This document shows positions 1-10,642 of a DNA stretch of 64,000 bases, piece by piece (position 1 is the first letter of the stretch; every line of letters begins with the position of its first letter). Source of the DNA: Gliomastix tumulicola (taxonomy: Eukaryota; Ascomycota; Sordariomycetes; Hypocreales; Bionectriaceae); assembly GCA_001599755.1 (NCBI GenBank), contig BCHX01000002.1, positions 5,630,998 through 5,694,997 of the forward strand, read 5' to 3'. The notes under the pieces were generated by a model. That model saw nothing but the letters and a program-made list of their open reading frames with translations, made no database searches and was not told the origin of the DNA. The translations under genes and the position numbers were made by a program.

Positions 1-2110
1 TGGCTGGAGAACGGCTCGAGATACTGATCCGACCGATACTCTAATAGCCCGGCCAGACTGTCCAAGTCCATATTGTAAATCATTCCTTGCACACCATCTC
101 CGCCCATTTGCTCCGTGGCAAACTCAACTGCCACGCCCGAGCTATCCATAGCTTGCGGCCCTGTTGTTGCTGTTGTTCCATTTCCGCTCGCGGTTCCGTT
201 CTCATTCATTGTTTCTCCCTTTGTGGAGTCGACATGCTGCAGAAGCTCCCGAATGCCAGCGACGATGAGTCTCGTCATGTGTTTTTCGCTCAGATCCTCT
301 GCCACTTCGGAGAGCATATCGGCTGATCGCCGGGTCAGGGATATCACTTCTGACAGGTTGAAGCCCAAACCCAGAGCCTGAGATAGAGTGTCTCCGCCGC
401 GTGCCCAGATAGCAGCAATCTTGAGAAGAAATGTTGCGCAGAAGGCTACCATCGTATGCGTGAAGAGAGGGACGCCATTCAGAGCCCGGCGGATATCGTC
501 TTCGCCGAGAATGTGAAACAAGGTACTCACGGCGGCAGATATTGCAGCAGTGGCCGCCTCTCGCCGGTTCAATGACAGGGGACCGTTGCTTGGCCATCGC
601 ACGCCACGCAGAGCGAGAGAGTTCAGCTGGAAACGGGCAAAGTGGTAGTACAAGACCACCCCCTTGGACGGGTATGCTCCGATCCCGGGTGCATCGAGCG
701 AGCGAGGTTGCCACAGCAGACGCCACTGGTCAATGGCGACGTTGAAGGTCCGGAGGTTATCCAGATCGTTCTCGTTCAGGGTCTGGTCCTGGTCGCTCCC
801 AAACTCCATGTACGCGTCGGACAGAATCTTGAACAGAGCGACCTGGGCTGAGATGCGTACGTCTCCAGCAATGGAAGCCGGACTCGTGATGAAGTTCTCA
901 ACTCCTCGAATCGCGGCGTCGTCATTCATCGCGGACGGTCGGCCATATGCGATGCTGAAGTGTCGATCGCAGACGAAAAGAGCGTACCAGAGCCGCACAC
1001 GCTCTGCATGGCGCATGTCGCCGTTCATGAGCTTGTTGTACGAGTGGTGGATGTTCATCTCGGCTGCGACTCGCGCGGCTTGGCCTGATAACCTCCAGCT
1101 CAGATTCGGCAGGTAGAACGCCCCGAGACAGAGCGCACGCACGTCGTCTAGGTTGTGATTCCGTGCTAGACTGGAGCTGGTGACAAGGGACACGAAACAA
1201 TCGTAACATCTCTGCAACGTTTCAGAGCCGCCTCCTGGGCTGTGCAGAGCTGCAATGGTGAACACGGCAGACGAGAGCAAGACCGACGCGCGACGGGTCT
1301 CGTCGAGGGACTGGTAGGGGAAGATGATGCCGCCCCAGAGCAGAGGGTTGTGATTCCTCACGAATCGCTCGAACAGGTGCTCGCCCGTCGTGACGGATAT
1401 GACGCCTCGAGAAATCAGATCTTGTTCACTCACAGCAGTGTGACGCGACTTGCTGCTGGTCGTAGGATCGGGCTTGGACGCCTTGGTGAGCTCGTAGAGA
1501 TTGTTCATCGGCGCCTGCACCAGACCTGGATCTCCCGTGGCGCGCTCGCTCGTCGAGTAACTCATGTCAATGGGGGCGATGACAGACTCGGTGGTCGAGA
1601 GGTTCCCTGCCGCTGAATCTGCAGGGCTGGTTGACGCTGGCTGAGGTTCCGTGAAGGCCGAGAGATCGGGGAGTTGGCCCCGTTGAAGCAAGGAGCCGAC
1701 AGCAGCCTGCAGCTGCTGGATCTGAGCCGTCGCGCGGGTCTTCCATCTGCGCCAGCACGGCGGTGAGATACGCAGTCAAGCCACAGTCACAGTACTCGGG
1801 GTCACTCACGCTTCGTTCTCGTCGAAAATTCGTTGCGCCGGGTTGTGAGGCTGGCACTCGATGCCTGTGCGCAGACATCGTGCACAAGCCGACTCTCCCC
1901 GCCTCACTTCGCACCGGATCTTGTGCCGTTTGCACTCTGCACCTGTGGATTAAGCCGTCAGTCAGCGCGAGACCGGCCCGATGGGCAAGGGCAGACTGGA
2001 CACTCACAGGCACGGACTCGGGGGCCACGCTGCCCGCGATACCGGAGGGCCGGAGCAGGAGCAGTGGGTTCGTCGCCCGGGGCGACTGGGGAGGACTCGG
2101 CTTGAGACAT
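1..2110 (-). CDS. Zn2Cys6 fungal-specific transcription factor (C-terminus runs off the window)
   Basis: About 660 residues are visible and the frame is still open at base 1. Three exons fit: 2110-2008, 1942-1810 and 1746 to beyond 1, with introns of 65 and 63 bp. Splicing exon 1 to exon 2 (T|GT) builds the zinc cluster, C-A-E-C-KRHKIR-C followed by C-A-R-C and a last C six residues later. A linker with a heptad-like QIQQLQ stretch follows, then the middle homology region, including VRLWYALFVCDRHFSIAYGRP. The C-terminal part is Asn/Gly/Thr-rich. It should be a nuclear DNA-binding regulator; its targets are unknown. It is transcribed in the same direction as the MFS gene at 2607-4431 but is not obviously its dedicated regulator. 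An in-frame ATG at 2179 is a less likely start. Confidence 0.9.
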
Positions 2111-2606
2111 AGGCAGAAGAAGACAGCGAGTGAGAGGGCACTGGTAGCGAACGCAGGTTTGCTTGGTCTGCCGGTGCAAAAGGAGACGGATGCTTGCTTG
2201 CTTGCTTGGATGATCACTGCGTTCAACGTTGCAGGTGGAGGGAAATTGTCATGCGGGGAATCTCCTCAGGGATTTTTTGGGGGAGTGGACTCAGTGGAGA
2301 GCCAGTGGAGTTTAGTGGAATTGACTGCATGACTCGCGAACGCCGCGATTCGGGGAAGAGACAAATAGACGAATAGCATCGCAGGTGTCTGTCACGGCAG
2401 CATCATTACCAGTTCTTTGCATTCCGTTGCCTGCCTGGCTCTAGATCTCGAAGGCACTGTGCTTACTGCGTACAGGTTATGCCCCTTTGAAGTGTCTGTT
2501 TTAGTACATATCGAAAAGAAGCACTCTTTGGCATTGCTATCGAACTACAGTTCCTGCACAACAACTGGGGATCCCGATGTGCGCGCGGGCACTTTCTCCC
2601 TACACT
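2111..2606. other. Intergenic: promoter of the TF, 3' side of the MFS gene
   Basis: No coding frame with family similarity was seen. Contains short TTGC/GCTT repeats near 2190-2210. No recognised regulatory palindrome. Confidence 0.5.
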
Positions 2607-4431
2607 TTACAAAACATAGGCTGACGCACTGGCGCTGACTCCGTCTCTCTGGGCGAGCTTCTTGTTCTCCTTGCTCAGCCAGAAGCGCAGTGACATCGAG
2701 GCGGCTGAGCACACCACCAAGGCACAGGTCAGGACAATACAACCCTTGCGATAAAGCCTGCTTGTTGTCAGTCAAGCGGAACCCAATCCGAGCGTAAAAG
2801 GAGCAAAGGCGGTCTTACGGTGCATCGGTAGATGGGTAAAGGTACGCGGTGCTGATGTTTGTGGCGTTGGAGATGGCGGTACACATTGCCACGGCTACAG
2901 CGCGCTTGGCCTTGGGTCGAGGGATGGTAGACGAGATCCACGACAGAATAAGCTGGAAGATGGAAAACGATCCCATAGCTTGAAGAAACATGGCCTGCAA
3001 AGAAAGTTAGGCACTGGTGGTAAACAGTAGCGCCTACTAGATTTACTTACGAAGTAGCGGGCTCCAGTATTATACGTGGACATAGAGATGATCTGGCCCA
3101 CGATCGAGATAGCTGCACCCGCGACGATATGGAAACAGCGCTCCTGGGTCTTGCCACTGTGCCAAGAGTTGGTAATAGAAAAGATACAGGCGAGGAAGTA
3201 AGGCGGTGCGGTGAGTAGAAGGGTTTCGACGCGTGGATATCCGAGGGTCTGGACGATCGAGGGAAAGAAGTCTGGACCAATACTCGTCAGTACTTGTGAC
3301 GCAAACCCTCAGGAGCCCAGGGAGGAGAACTCACAGGTAAAACTCATGCTGACGACAGCACCAGTGAGGATGAGGACCAACAGCCACACCTTGGGATCAG
3401 CGACCGCCTGCTTGAGGCCAATAAAGACAGACTCTTTGACCTCATCATTCTCGCCGTCGTTCTCGCGGGCTAGTCGGTACTGCGCAAGAGCGGCCTCGGC
3501 CTCGGTGAGGAAGACGGTGTTGTGAGGATAGTTCGGAAGAAGGAAATAGCCCGGGATGCCGACGACCACAGTCAAGGCACCTTCGATGATGAAGATCCAT
3601 CGCTGCGAGTCCAAAGTCAGCCAATGTTGTAGATCAAGACGCGCAGGCACTGCTTACCCAAGCAGCGTATCCGCCAGCACCTTCCATGCCGCTGATGATG
3701 CCCGCTGCGATTAGCCCCCCAAAGGCTGATGCCAAAGTGTACCCAGAGTAGAAGATGGCGATGCGAGATGGCAGTTCGGTCTTAGTGTACCACGAAGAGA
3801 GGAAGAAGATGCACCCTGGGAAGTAAGGGGCCTCGGTCACGCCGACGAGAAAGCGGAGGACAACTAGACCGGTGAAGTTCTGGACAAAGCCAGTCGCGCC
3901 CGAGACCTGATGTCCAGCATGTTGAGTTACTAACTGTCAAGCTAATAAATAGTATGAGCATTTGCAGGGGCAAACTTACAATACCCCAGATTATGACAAC
4001 CGTGGGAAGGTAGATCCTTGGTTTAAACAGAGAGAGGAGCATGTTGGATGGAATCATCATGGAGATGTAACCGGCTAGATGGCTGTTAGTCAGGGCGCAC
4101 TGGGCTCATCTCCATATAGATTCTACATACCCCACAAGATCATGACAGCAGTCTGGTATTGCGTGTCGCTGATGCCAAGCGTGTCTTCCAAACCGCCGAG
4201 GCGGGCATTGGCGATGGCATTGCGATCGAGAATGTTGAGAAGAAAGAGGATGATGAGGATAGGCAGGCTGCGCAGATCAATCTTTCGGACAAGTTTCTTC
4301 TCCAAGGCATCGAGCTCGGCTGGCGTGTAGGAGCGAAGGATCTCTGGCATGTGGTCGTCGATCCATCTCGTATCCTCAACGGCAGCAGCCTCTGCTTTGA
4401 TATCGGCGGCGTCGTGATCGTCCATGGCCAT
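2607..4431 (-). CDS. MFS transporter, allantoate permease (Dal5/anion:cation symporter) family
   Basis: About 485 residues from seven exons; exon 1 is 4431-4131, exon 2 4074-3980, exon 3 3906-3658, exon 4 from 3602, and the last exon ends at 2607 (stop TAA). The N-terminal cytosolic part carries the family signature ALEKKLVRKIDLRSLPI followed by LLNILDRNAIANARL. Later segments include EAPYFPGCIFFLSSWY, GYAAWRWIFIIEGALTV and the C-terminal YRKGCIVLTC, all typical of the Dal5/Tna1 group, which imports carboxylates, vitamins, ureides or small peptides. It is a plasma membrane transporter with about 12 predicted helices. It is divergent from the class II aldolase at 4867 across 435 bp, suggesting uptake coupled to catabolism. 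The substrate cannot be assigned. Confidence 0.9.
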
Positions 4432-4866
4432 GGTTGCTGTCCTTGAGATTGCTCGATGCTCCTTGATTCACGATCAGGTCGTTGTCTCTTTGTGATGACA
4501 AGGAGGAGAGGAGGAGCTTCTGGATATATGGACTTCCTCCGTGGGACCAAGTCTCTGGTGCATTGAAGACCCTGGGGCCCCGCGATCCCCGCAAAGCTGT
4601 CTACATATCGGAGGATTTGGCCGAAAACCAGCGAACCCCACCGAGACAGAAGATACAGAACCGCAGGTTTCACCGAAACTCCATCGTTGGCTGGAATCTC
4701 GCAGGTTTCCGGCCGAACCGCCCCGAGAAGCGGAAAACTGGGAATAGCTCGTCGGATATCGAGCGGGTGCGCTCGTTCAAATGGCTGGCATGGGGACGCT
4801 TGTTGGGACAGATGTGAACTCGCATGATTTTGCTGCGCATATTATTACACCAAGCCACGTCACAAA
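4432..4866. promoter_or_regulatory. Divergent promoter of MFS and class II aldolase genes
   Basis: 435 bp between two start codons on opposite strands. It holds CTCCGTGGGA at 4537-4546 (reverse complement TCCCACGGAG), a variant of the element repeated at 14961, 20102, 25239 and 27514, and further CCG/CGG triplets near 4700-4730. Regulator unknown. Confidence 0.45.
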
Positions 4867-5730
4867 ATGCCTGAGAAAACCAAGAATCGAGCCCTAGCCA
4901 TCGTCGACGCCGCAGCGGCTGGTGGCTATGGCGTGCCTGCTCTCTGCTGTTACAATGTCGAGGGCATCATCGCGTCAGTCCGTGCTGCCGAGGCCAAGAA
5001 GTCGCCAGTCATCATCCAGCTATTCCCGTGGGCTATCGAGTTTGCGGATGGCCTGCTTGTCCACGCGGCTGCGGAAGCTGCCAATAATGCGAGCGTCCCC
5101 GTGGCTGTACACATGGATCACGCCCAGTCGCCCGAGATTATCAAGCGGGCCGCCGACCTTGGGGGCTTTGATGGCATCATGGTCGACATGAGCCATTACG
5201 AGAAGGAAGAAAACATGGCCAAAACCAAGGAGCTGGTCTCGTATCTACACGAGCGCGGCATCATTGCGGAAGCCGAGCCTGGCCGGATCAATGGCGGGGA
5301 AGACGGCGTCGAGGACACTGGCGATTTGGAAGGTGTGCTCACGACCCCTGAGCAAGCCGAGGAGTTTCTGGCCCTGGGCATCGACTGGCTGGCCCCTGCC
5401 TTCGGCAACATCCATGGCAAATATGGCCCGAAAGGCCCATCGCTGGACTATGAGCGGTTGTCCAACGTCCACAAGACGACCAAGAAAAGCGGCGTGAACC
5501 TGGTCCTGCATGGTGCCAACGGCTTCGACGAGACTCTATTTCAGGAATGCATCAAGAGGGGCATGGCAAAGTGCAATGTCAACGACGCGATGAACTCGCA
5601 CTTCACGAATGTTATGAAGGAGAAGGCTGGGCGAGTGCCACTCACAACACTCTTGGAGGAGGGAACTCTTGCGATGCAGAAGGCAATTGAGAGACATATG
5701 GACTGGATGGGCTCTACGAACAAGGCATAG
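4867..5730 (+). CDS. Class II (zinc) ketose-bisphosphate aldolase family protein
   Basis: 287 residues, single exon, stop TAG at 5728. The class II aldolase fold is shown by VAVHMDHA (residues 80-86; Asp84 matches the catalytic acid and His85 a zinc ligand), AEAEPGRI, NIHGKYG and LHGANG, which supply further metal ligands and phosphate/substrate contacts. The length matches the short KbaY/GatY-like and fungal Fba-like subgroup rather than the roughly 360-residue yeast Fba1. It should cleave a ketose phosphate or a related 2-keto sugar into two trioses or pyruvate-type units. The divergent MFS gene suggests a catabolic role, distinct from housekeeping glycolysis. No intron is present, which is common for this family in fungi; base composition looks like its neighbours. 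Confidence 0.92.
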   Translation: MPEKTKNRALAIVDAAAAGGYGVPALCCYNVEGIIASVRAAEAKKSPVIIQLFPWAIEFADGLLVHAAAEAANNASVPVAVHMDHAQSPEIIKRAADLGGFDGIMVDMSHYEKEENMAKTKELVSYLHERGIIAEAEPGRINGGEDGVEDTGDLEGVLTTPEQAEEFLALGIDWLAPAFGNIHGKYGPKGPSLDYERLSNVHKTTKKSGVNLVLHGANGFDETLFQECIKRGMAKCNVNDAMNSHFTNVMKEKAGRVPLTTLLEEGTLAMQKAIERHMDWMGSTNKA

Positions 5731-6321
5731 AGAGACAGAGGTGCTTGAATGAGTCGATATACCTGACGAGCTCTGTAGTAGTAGCCTGTAGAGGATTTTG
5801 AATGTCACCCTCAACAAGAGCCAGACACCCCTCGCACTGTAGAACAGGCGTCAATAGATCAATTTCGCCAGATCATGAGGCTCGTCTGGCCCCACGATTA
5901 CCCGCTTGGTCCACTAGAGCTCCCGCATTTGCAGACCATGTGTTGTATTATCGCAGACAGGAGTGGTCACTCGGACGAATTTCCGATGTCTACGCCACCG
6001 GAATACGGATTTATGATTCCTCCCTCATGGATGGTCTTTGACCACACCGAGAATGTGGGGTCGGACGTTTCTCCGATTTCTGCGACTCATGGAGCCGAAA
6101 TATGCGGGGTTGGTCACAAGGGCTTGCCAGGAAGGAGAAAAACCGATAATTCACCAATAGCTACACTGCTATTACAAGATCTTGTAATCGGTCGGTCGAG
6201 GCTTTGAAGAGTGTTGTCAAGTCATTCCATTTGCATCTTTCATGATTCATCCAGGGAGATGCTGCATTGAAAGATCTTCCCTGCTCAGCGTTTCTTCTGA
6301 GGCGTGCCATCCACATCCACC
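5731..6321. other. Intergenic: promoter of the FMN dehydrogenase
   Basis: 591 bp without a convincing gene. CCCCACGATTACCCGC near 5890 weakly resembles the CCCACGG element. The segment 5990-6120 carries several CCGA/TCGG triplets. The short open frames here do not resemble proteins. Confidence 0.45.
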
Positions 6322-7963
6322 ATGGCTACGAAGGAAGAGCTGGTCACTGCTAAGGACCTGGAGCAACACTCATCCTCAGATGACTGTTGGCTGTTGGTCA
6401 ACGGCGTGGTGTGGGACCTGAGCCAATTTGCTCCAGAGCATCCTGGAGGCGCCGACAGTGAGACGCTTTTAGCCACTCGGAACTTGAAGCGGCAGCCTTT
6501 CGCTAACACTGGTGCAGTCATTTATCGATATGCCGGCAAAGATGCATCGGGAATCTACAACAGCATTCACGCCCCGTCACTGCTAGCCAACGAGCTAGGG
6601 CCAAGCAAACGGAAGGGCACTTTCGACACGAGCTCTGGCCTCCCAACCCCAAGCAATCTCGCAACGTCCCAGAATGATTCTCCTGAGAAGGACCAGAAAC
6701 AGAGAAGAAGCCTCCAATCGATCATTAGTGCCCACGACTTTGAACAAGCTGCATCGGAGAATCTATCAGAGAAGGCGTGGGCTTTCTTCTCATCCGCCGC
6801 TACTGACTGCCTCACAAAGCAAGCCAACGAGAGCTACTTCAACCGCATATGGCTTCGCCCCCAAATCCTCAAAGATGTCAGAGACATCAGGTGCAACACC
6901 AAAATCCTCGGAAATGGTGTGAGCGTTCCCCTGTTTGTCAGTCCAACCGCTATGGTCAGGCTTTCTCACCCCGACGGCGAACTTGCCATAGCGAGGGGCT
7001 GTGCGCAATTTGGCATAGCTCAAACGGTAAGCTCCCGGAAACGATGGCTATCATGTGTCACTGCTGATGGATTTGGCACCCTAGATCTCTACAAACGCCT
7101 CATTCCCACTGCCTGAAATCACATCCTCTGCCGATATCCCATTTTTCTTTCAGCTTTATGTCAACAAGGATCGATCTGCATCGGAGAAACTATTGAAGCA
7201 GGCCGAGGCATCTGGAATCCGGGCTGTGCTTGTCACCGTTGATCAGCCAACCCCAGGAAAGCGTGAGGCCGACGAACGTGTCAAGGCGGACGGCGCTGTG
7301 CTTGCACCCACTCCGAACGGCGCTACAGCTAGCAACGACTCTAAAGGGAGCGGCCTAGGTCGAACTATGGGAGGCTTCATCGACTCTACGTTGAACTGGC
7401 AAGACATCAAATGGTTACGACGGGCCACGAGGCTCCCAATCGTCCTGAAGGGCGTTCAGACAGCGGCGGACGCAATAAAGGCGGTCGAGCACGGCGTCGA
7501 CGGCTTGTTGATTGGAAATCATGGCGGTAGAAGCCTTGACACGTCATCGCCTGCTATCATGATACTCGTCGAGCTTCAACTCACATGCCCCAATATCTTC
7601 AAGCACATTGAGGTGTACGTGGATGGTGGAATTCGACGAGGGACAGACATGTTCAAAGCGCTCTGCCTCGGAGCCAAGGCCGTCGGCATGGGCAGACCGT
7701 TTCTCTACGCGGCAAACTACGGACCGGAGGGTGTCGCGCACTTGATTGAGAGTAAGGATATGACCCAGGACACATTCGAAGAACACTAGTGCTGACTTGA
7801 GCTTCCAGTTATGAGGGACGAATTCGAAACGACAATGCGGATGATGGGCTGTACTGATCTGACTCAGCTGCATCCCGGCCTGTTGAACCTGTGCGAGGTA
7901 AAGCATTGGGTGTCGGGCCTCGGCGGAGAACAGTTCGGAGCGTCCATCACGCCCAAGCTATGA
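6322..7963 (+). CDS. Cytochrome b5-FMN 2-hydroxyacid dehydrogenase (L-lactate dehydrogenase, cytochrome b2 type)
   Basis: 508 residues from exons 6322-7026, 7085-7751 and 7809-7963; introns are 58 and 57 bp. The ATG lies in a good context (CACCATGG). Residues 1-90 are a cytochrome b5-like haem domain with EHPGG and a second His in the NSIHAP segment. From about residue 130 comes the FMN TIM barrel: FQLYVNKDR, VTVDQP, IVLKGVQ and GNHGGR (the His and Arg of the active site). The family oxidises L-lactate or another 2-hydroxy acid to the keto acid. Oddities: the usual YYSSGA is FFSSAA at 155-160, so the first conserved active-site Tyr is Phe, and no mitochondrial presequence precedes the b5 domain. 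The substrate may therefore differ from lactate and the enzyme may be cytosolic. Confidence 0.9.
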
Positions 7964-8147
7964 TTGTCGTGGCTGATGAAGTGTGCAGGGCTGTGTGTAT
8001 GCGGAACTAGACAGGTGTCGTAGAAAGCAAAGAGGGAGGGGTCTGTCCGTGATTGTAACATTAGGCCTAGATAAAGGATGTGCCATCGATAGCTAGGCAC
8101 GATTTCTGCTCTCCTGCTCCCCATGCAACAACAAGGAGGCCGTGAAT

Positions 8148-8523
8148 TTAGTGTGGCACAACCACGTCCTTGGAGGTGTCCAACTCCTCGTGTCTTCTCA
8201 AATCCATGGGCTTCTCCAATAGAGGGACGACATATGGGTCAAATGTCTTCCAGTACGGATTCTCAAGGTGGTACTTTTGGCTCTGCGAGGAGTCAGATAA
8301 CATGTTTGAGCGATTTGTGTGTAGGGAGCCTAACCGCTTCATTCTCGTAGCGCTCAATAATGGTGAACGCGCGTGGATCGTGGACATCCTGCATCACGAA
8401 CCAGTCGATAGTCTCGTGGTCTTTGACATAGACGCGAGAAGCTTCGGTGAGCTTGGCCTTGAGCCTGGGGATGGACTCCGGATCGGAGTTTGCATAGAGA
8501 TGGACGGTAATTGTGTAGACCAT
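8148..8523 (-). CDS. Small antibiotic-biosynthesis-monooxygenase (ABM) domain protein
   Basis: 107 residues from two exons, 8523 to about 8340 and about 8287 to 8148, joined by a 52-bp intron (donor GTTAGG, acceptor CGCAG). Splicing gives the continuous ERYENE-ASQKYH motif typical of ABM ferredoxin-fold proteins. The C-terminal part reads NPYWKTFDPYVVPLLEKPMDL. Proteins of this fold act as small cofactor-free monooxygenases or decorate sugar/aromatic catabolic clusters. An upstream in-frame TTG is not a plausible fungal start; ATG at 8523 gives the standard domain N-terminus (MVYTITVHLYA). It converges with the FMN dehydrogenase at 6322-7963. Confidence 0.8.
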
Positions 8524-9258
8524 CGTGGACAGACGAGGCAACTTCTGATGCGTAAGTGTACGACGAGGTTTGGATATTGGTAACGACAGTCGAAAGGGGA
8601 GGTTTGGTGGTTGAGAGGTCGTCGGGGGATAAGAGCAAATTGACGAGTTTTCTTGTTGGGAGGCTCATCCCTCTGGAGAGCGGGGCTTAGTCATCAGCCC
8701 CTCCGAAGATGGAATGATGACTGAAGGCTCGTCCTACCACGCAGGATGGACTCTCCGGGATCTTGACGAATAAAAAGACAGGTCCAAGCAGCTAGCTTCT
8801 CATGCCGCAAATTTGTAAGAATTGCCAACACTGCCAATTCGATGTGCGACTGGTTGACGAGCTCCGGGCCATTCCCCATCGGGGTGATAACAGCTGCGCT
8901 GCCTGTCCCTCCACTAAGTATTATTACAGTGATGTCGATCACTGCAGTATTTCAACTACGGAGCACAGACACCTGAATTCCTCCACCCCGTAGACCCCAA
9001 GACACTTCACTTTTCAGCGACAGCTTATCCCACAGCCATTTGCGTAGCCAACCCACTGCTAGTATGTTCAAATCACAGAGGCCGTTTGCTGTTGGCCGTG
9101 CAGTTATTTTACTCGATTTCCAGAGAAGGTATTGAAGGTGAAGGAAGTGATATCAATCTATGCTTCATGAGCTCTGGCTTACGCAGCAGTGCTTTTCGTG
9201 ATGATGACCGGGCCACTATGGCATTCGATCACTGAGCTTTGTATTTTCAATATGCAGT
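8524..9258. other. Intergenic, no gene seen
   Basis: 735 bp between the start of the ABM gene and the 3' end of the next TF. Frames are broken and no family similarity was recognised. It may hold the ABM gene's 5' leader (an ATG at 8668 opens a short frame that is not in phase with the domain). Confidence 0.4.
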
Positions 9259-10213
9259 CTACAATTTGCCTCTGAAAGTATGGCTGTTCATCAGCTGAAA
9301 CTGAAGTAGCTGATACTGTAGCATCCGAACAGCCGACTCCAAAGCGTGGTAGTTGTCCAGTGTCTGCAGCCGCCCTTCTTGTTTGTAGTGACAGATTATT
9401 CCAGCAGCCCCATCGATATGGACCTCGGCGAATACCGGGCCTGCCGCAGCAGATGGCTCTGTGGCCTCCTGTGCCAAGAGGAACTCCAAGTTGACGAGTA
9501 TAATGCTCCCCAGTATGGCTAACTCTCGCATTTCCTGAATCCCACTTATCCGGCCATTAAGCAACCTTATAGCCTTCATGTACTCAATGGTTGCGAATTC
9601 ACGGACCGCCACATCGCCTCGGTCGGTGCGGACAGTGCCATTAGACGGTAGGTAATGTTGCTTGCTGAGGGCACTCATCGCAAGGCCAGCGTAGTAGGCA
9701 AAGGGTTCCTGATGAACTAGACGTAGAATGAGGTCTTCCCAGATAGGTTCGTCGAAATACAGCATGAACTCTTTGATGCAGACTACTCGAAAGTAGTCGA
9801 ACAGCCCGCTCCCGTGCTCATTATGATGGGGAATTGAGTTGTATGGCAATGCATGTGCGTGTAGAGATGGGATGGACGACATGACGGAAAGATGATGGGT
9901 ATATCTGCTGGAGGTCGTATCCCTGAAGGAGATGATTTCATCTGGGCTGGGAAACTCCAGTTGTTCGGAAGTCGTCCCTGTAGGATTGCCTATGAAATCA
10001 CATCGAAATCTGGCAGTGGTGCACCGTAAGCATGACGGCTTGGTTTCGTCGCATTTCTTGCGTCGTATCCTGCCAAAATAGCGGTGGATGGTTAGTTCAG
10101 TCATTCCTAAATACTATAGATATTAAGCATTCATACTTGCAGGTCCGGCAACCAGTCTTGACCTTGCGACCACCCTGGGCGCCTGACCGACTGTGCCGTT
10201 TTGATCTCTCCAT
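9259..10213 (-). CDS. Zn2Cys6 transcription factor, short form
   Basis: 295 residues from exons 10213-10137 and 10069-9259, with a 67-bp intron that interrupts the zinc cluster. Joining AA|G gives C-R-T-C-KIRRKK-C-DETKPS-C-L-R-C-TTARFR-C. The rest resembles the N-terminal half of the fungal transcription factor domain (PF11951-like: LFDYFRVVCIKEFMLYF, ATIEYMKAIRLLNGRI) and then stops at TAG 9259 after HTFRGKL. Family members usually run 450-600 residues, so this protein may be truncated, or a downstream exon may be missed; I saw no convincing one in 8600-9250. It is divergent from the epoxide hydrolase at 10643, which is a natural target candidate. Confidence 0.8.
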
Positions 10214-10642
10214 GGTGGTGGTTTACGTGGGCCGTGATAGTCATCTGCGTAGAGGCACGAAACGCATCACTTCAGATCTAGATACCATTCAAAAAGAAAG
10301 TTGCGCGATTTGACATGGCAGAAGGATTTCTGCGTGCCTAAGAAAATGAAAGGTGTAGTGGTGAGTGTCTGTCTGTCAAGTTCATTCACGGTCGACCAGA
10401 CATGCCTGTGGAGTGATAATGCGGGGTTGGAACGACCGGTGATTGGTTGCAGCGTATTTTGACACAGGAAGGATTGACGGGCTTGGCAATATCTCACGCC
10501 GCTGGAGGTCCTGTCCACAATGAATTAGACTTGTGTCCGGCCGGGGCATATATAGCACGCACTTCCCTCTTCCCTTCTCCCTCATTCTGTTCCTCTTGCT
10601 TGACTCCTCATACTACAAGCTCCTCTCTCAATCGATACAACC
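10214..10642. promoter_or_regulatory. Divergent promoter of short TF and epoxide hydrolase, with TATA box
   Basis: 429 bp. A TATATA box lies at about 10549-10554, roughly 90 bp before the epoxide hydrolase ATG, followed by a C/T-rich leader (10560-10630) as is common in fungal promoters. Confidence 0.55.
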
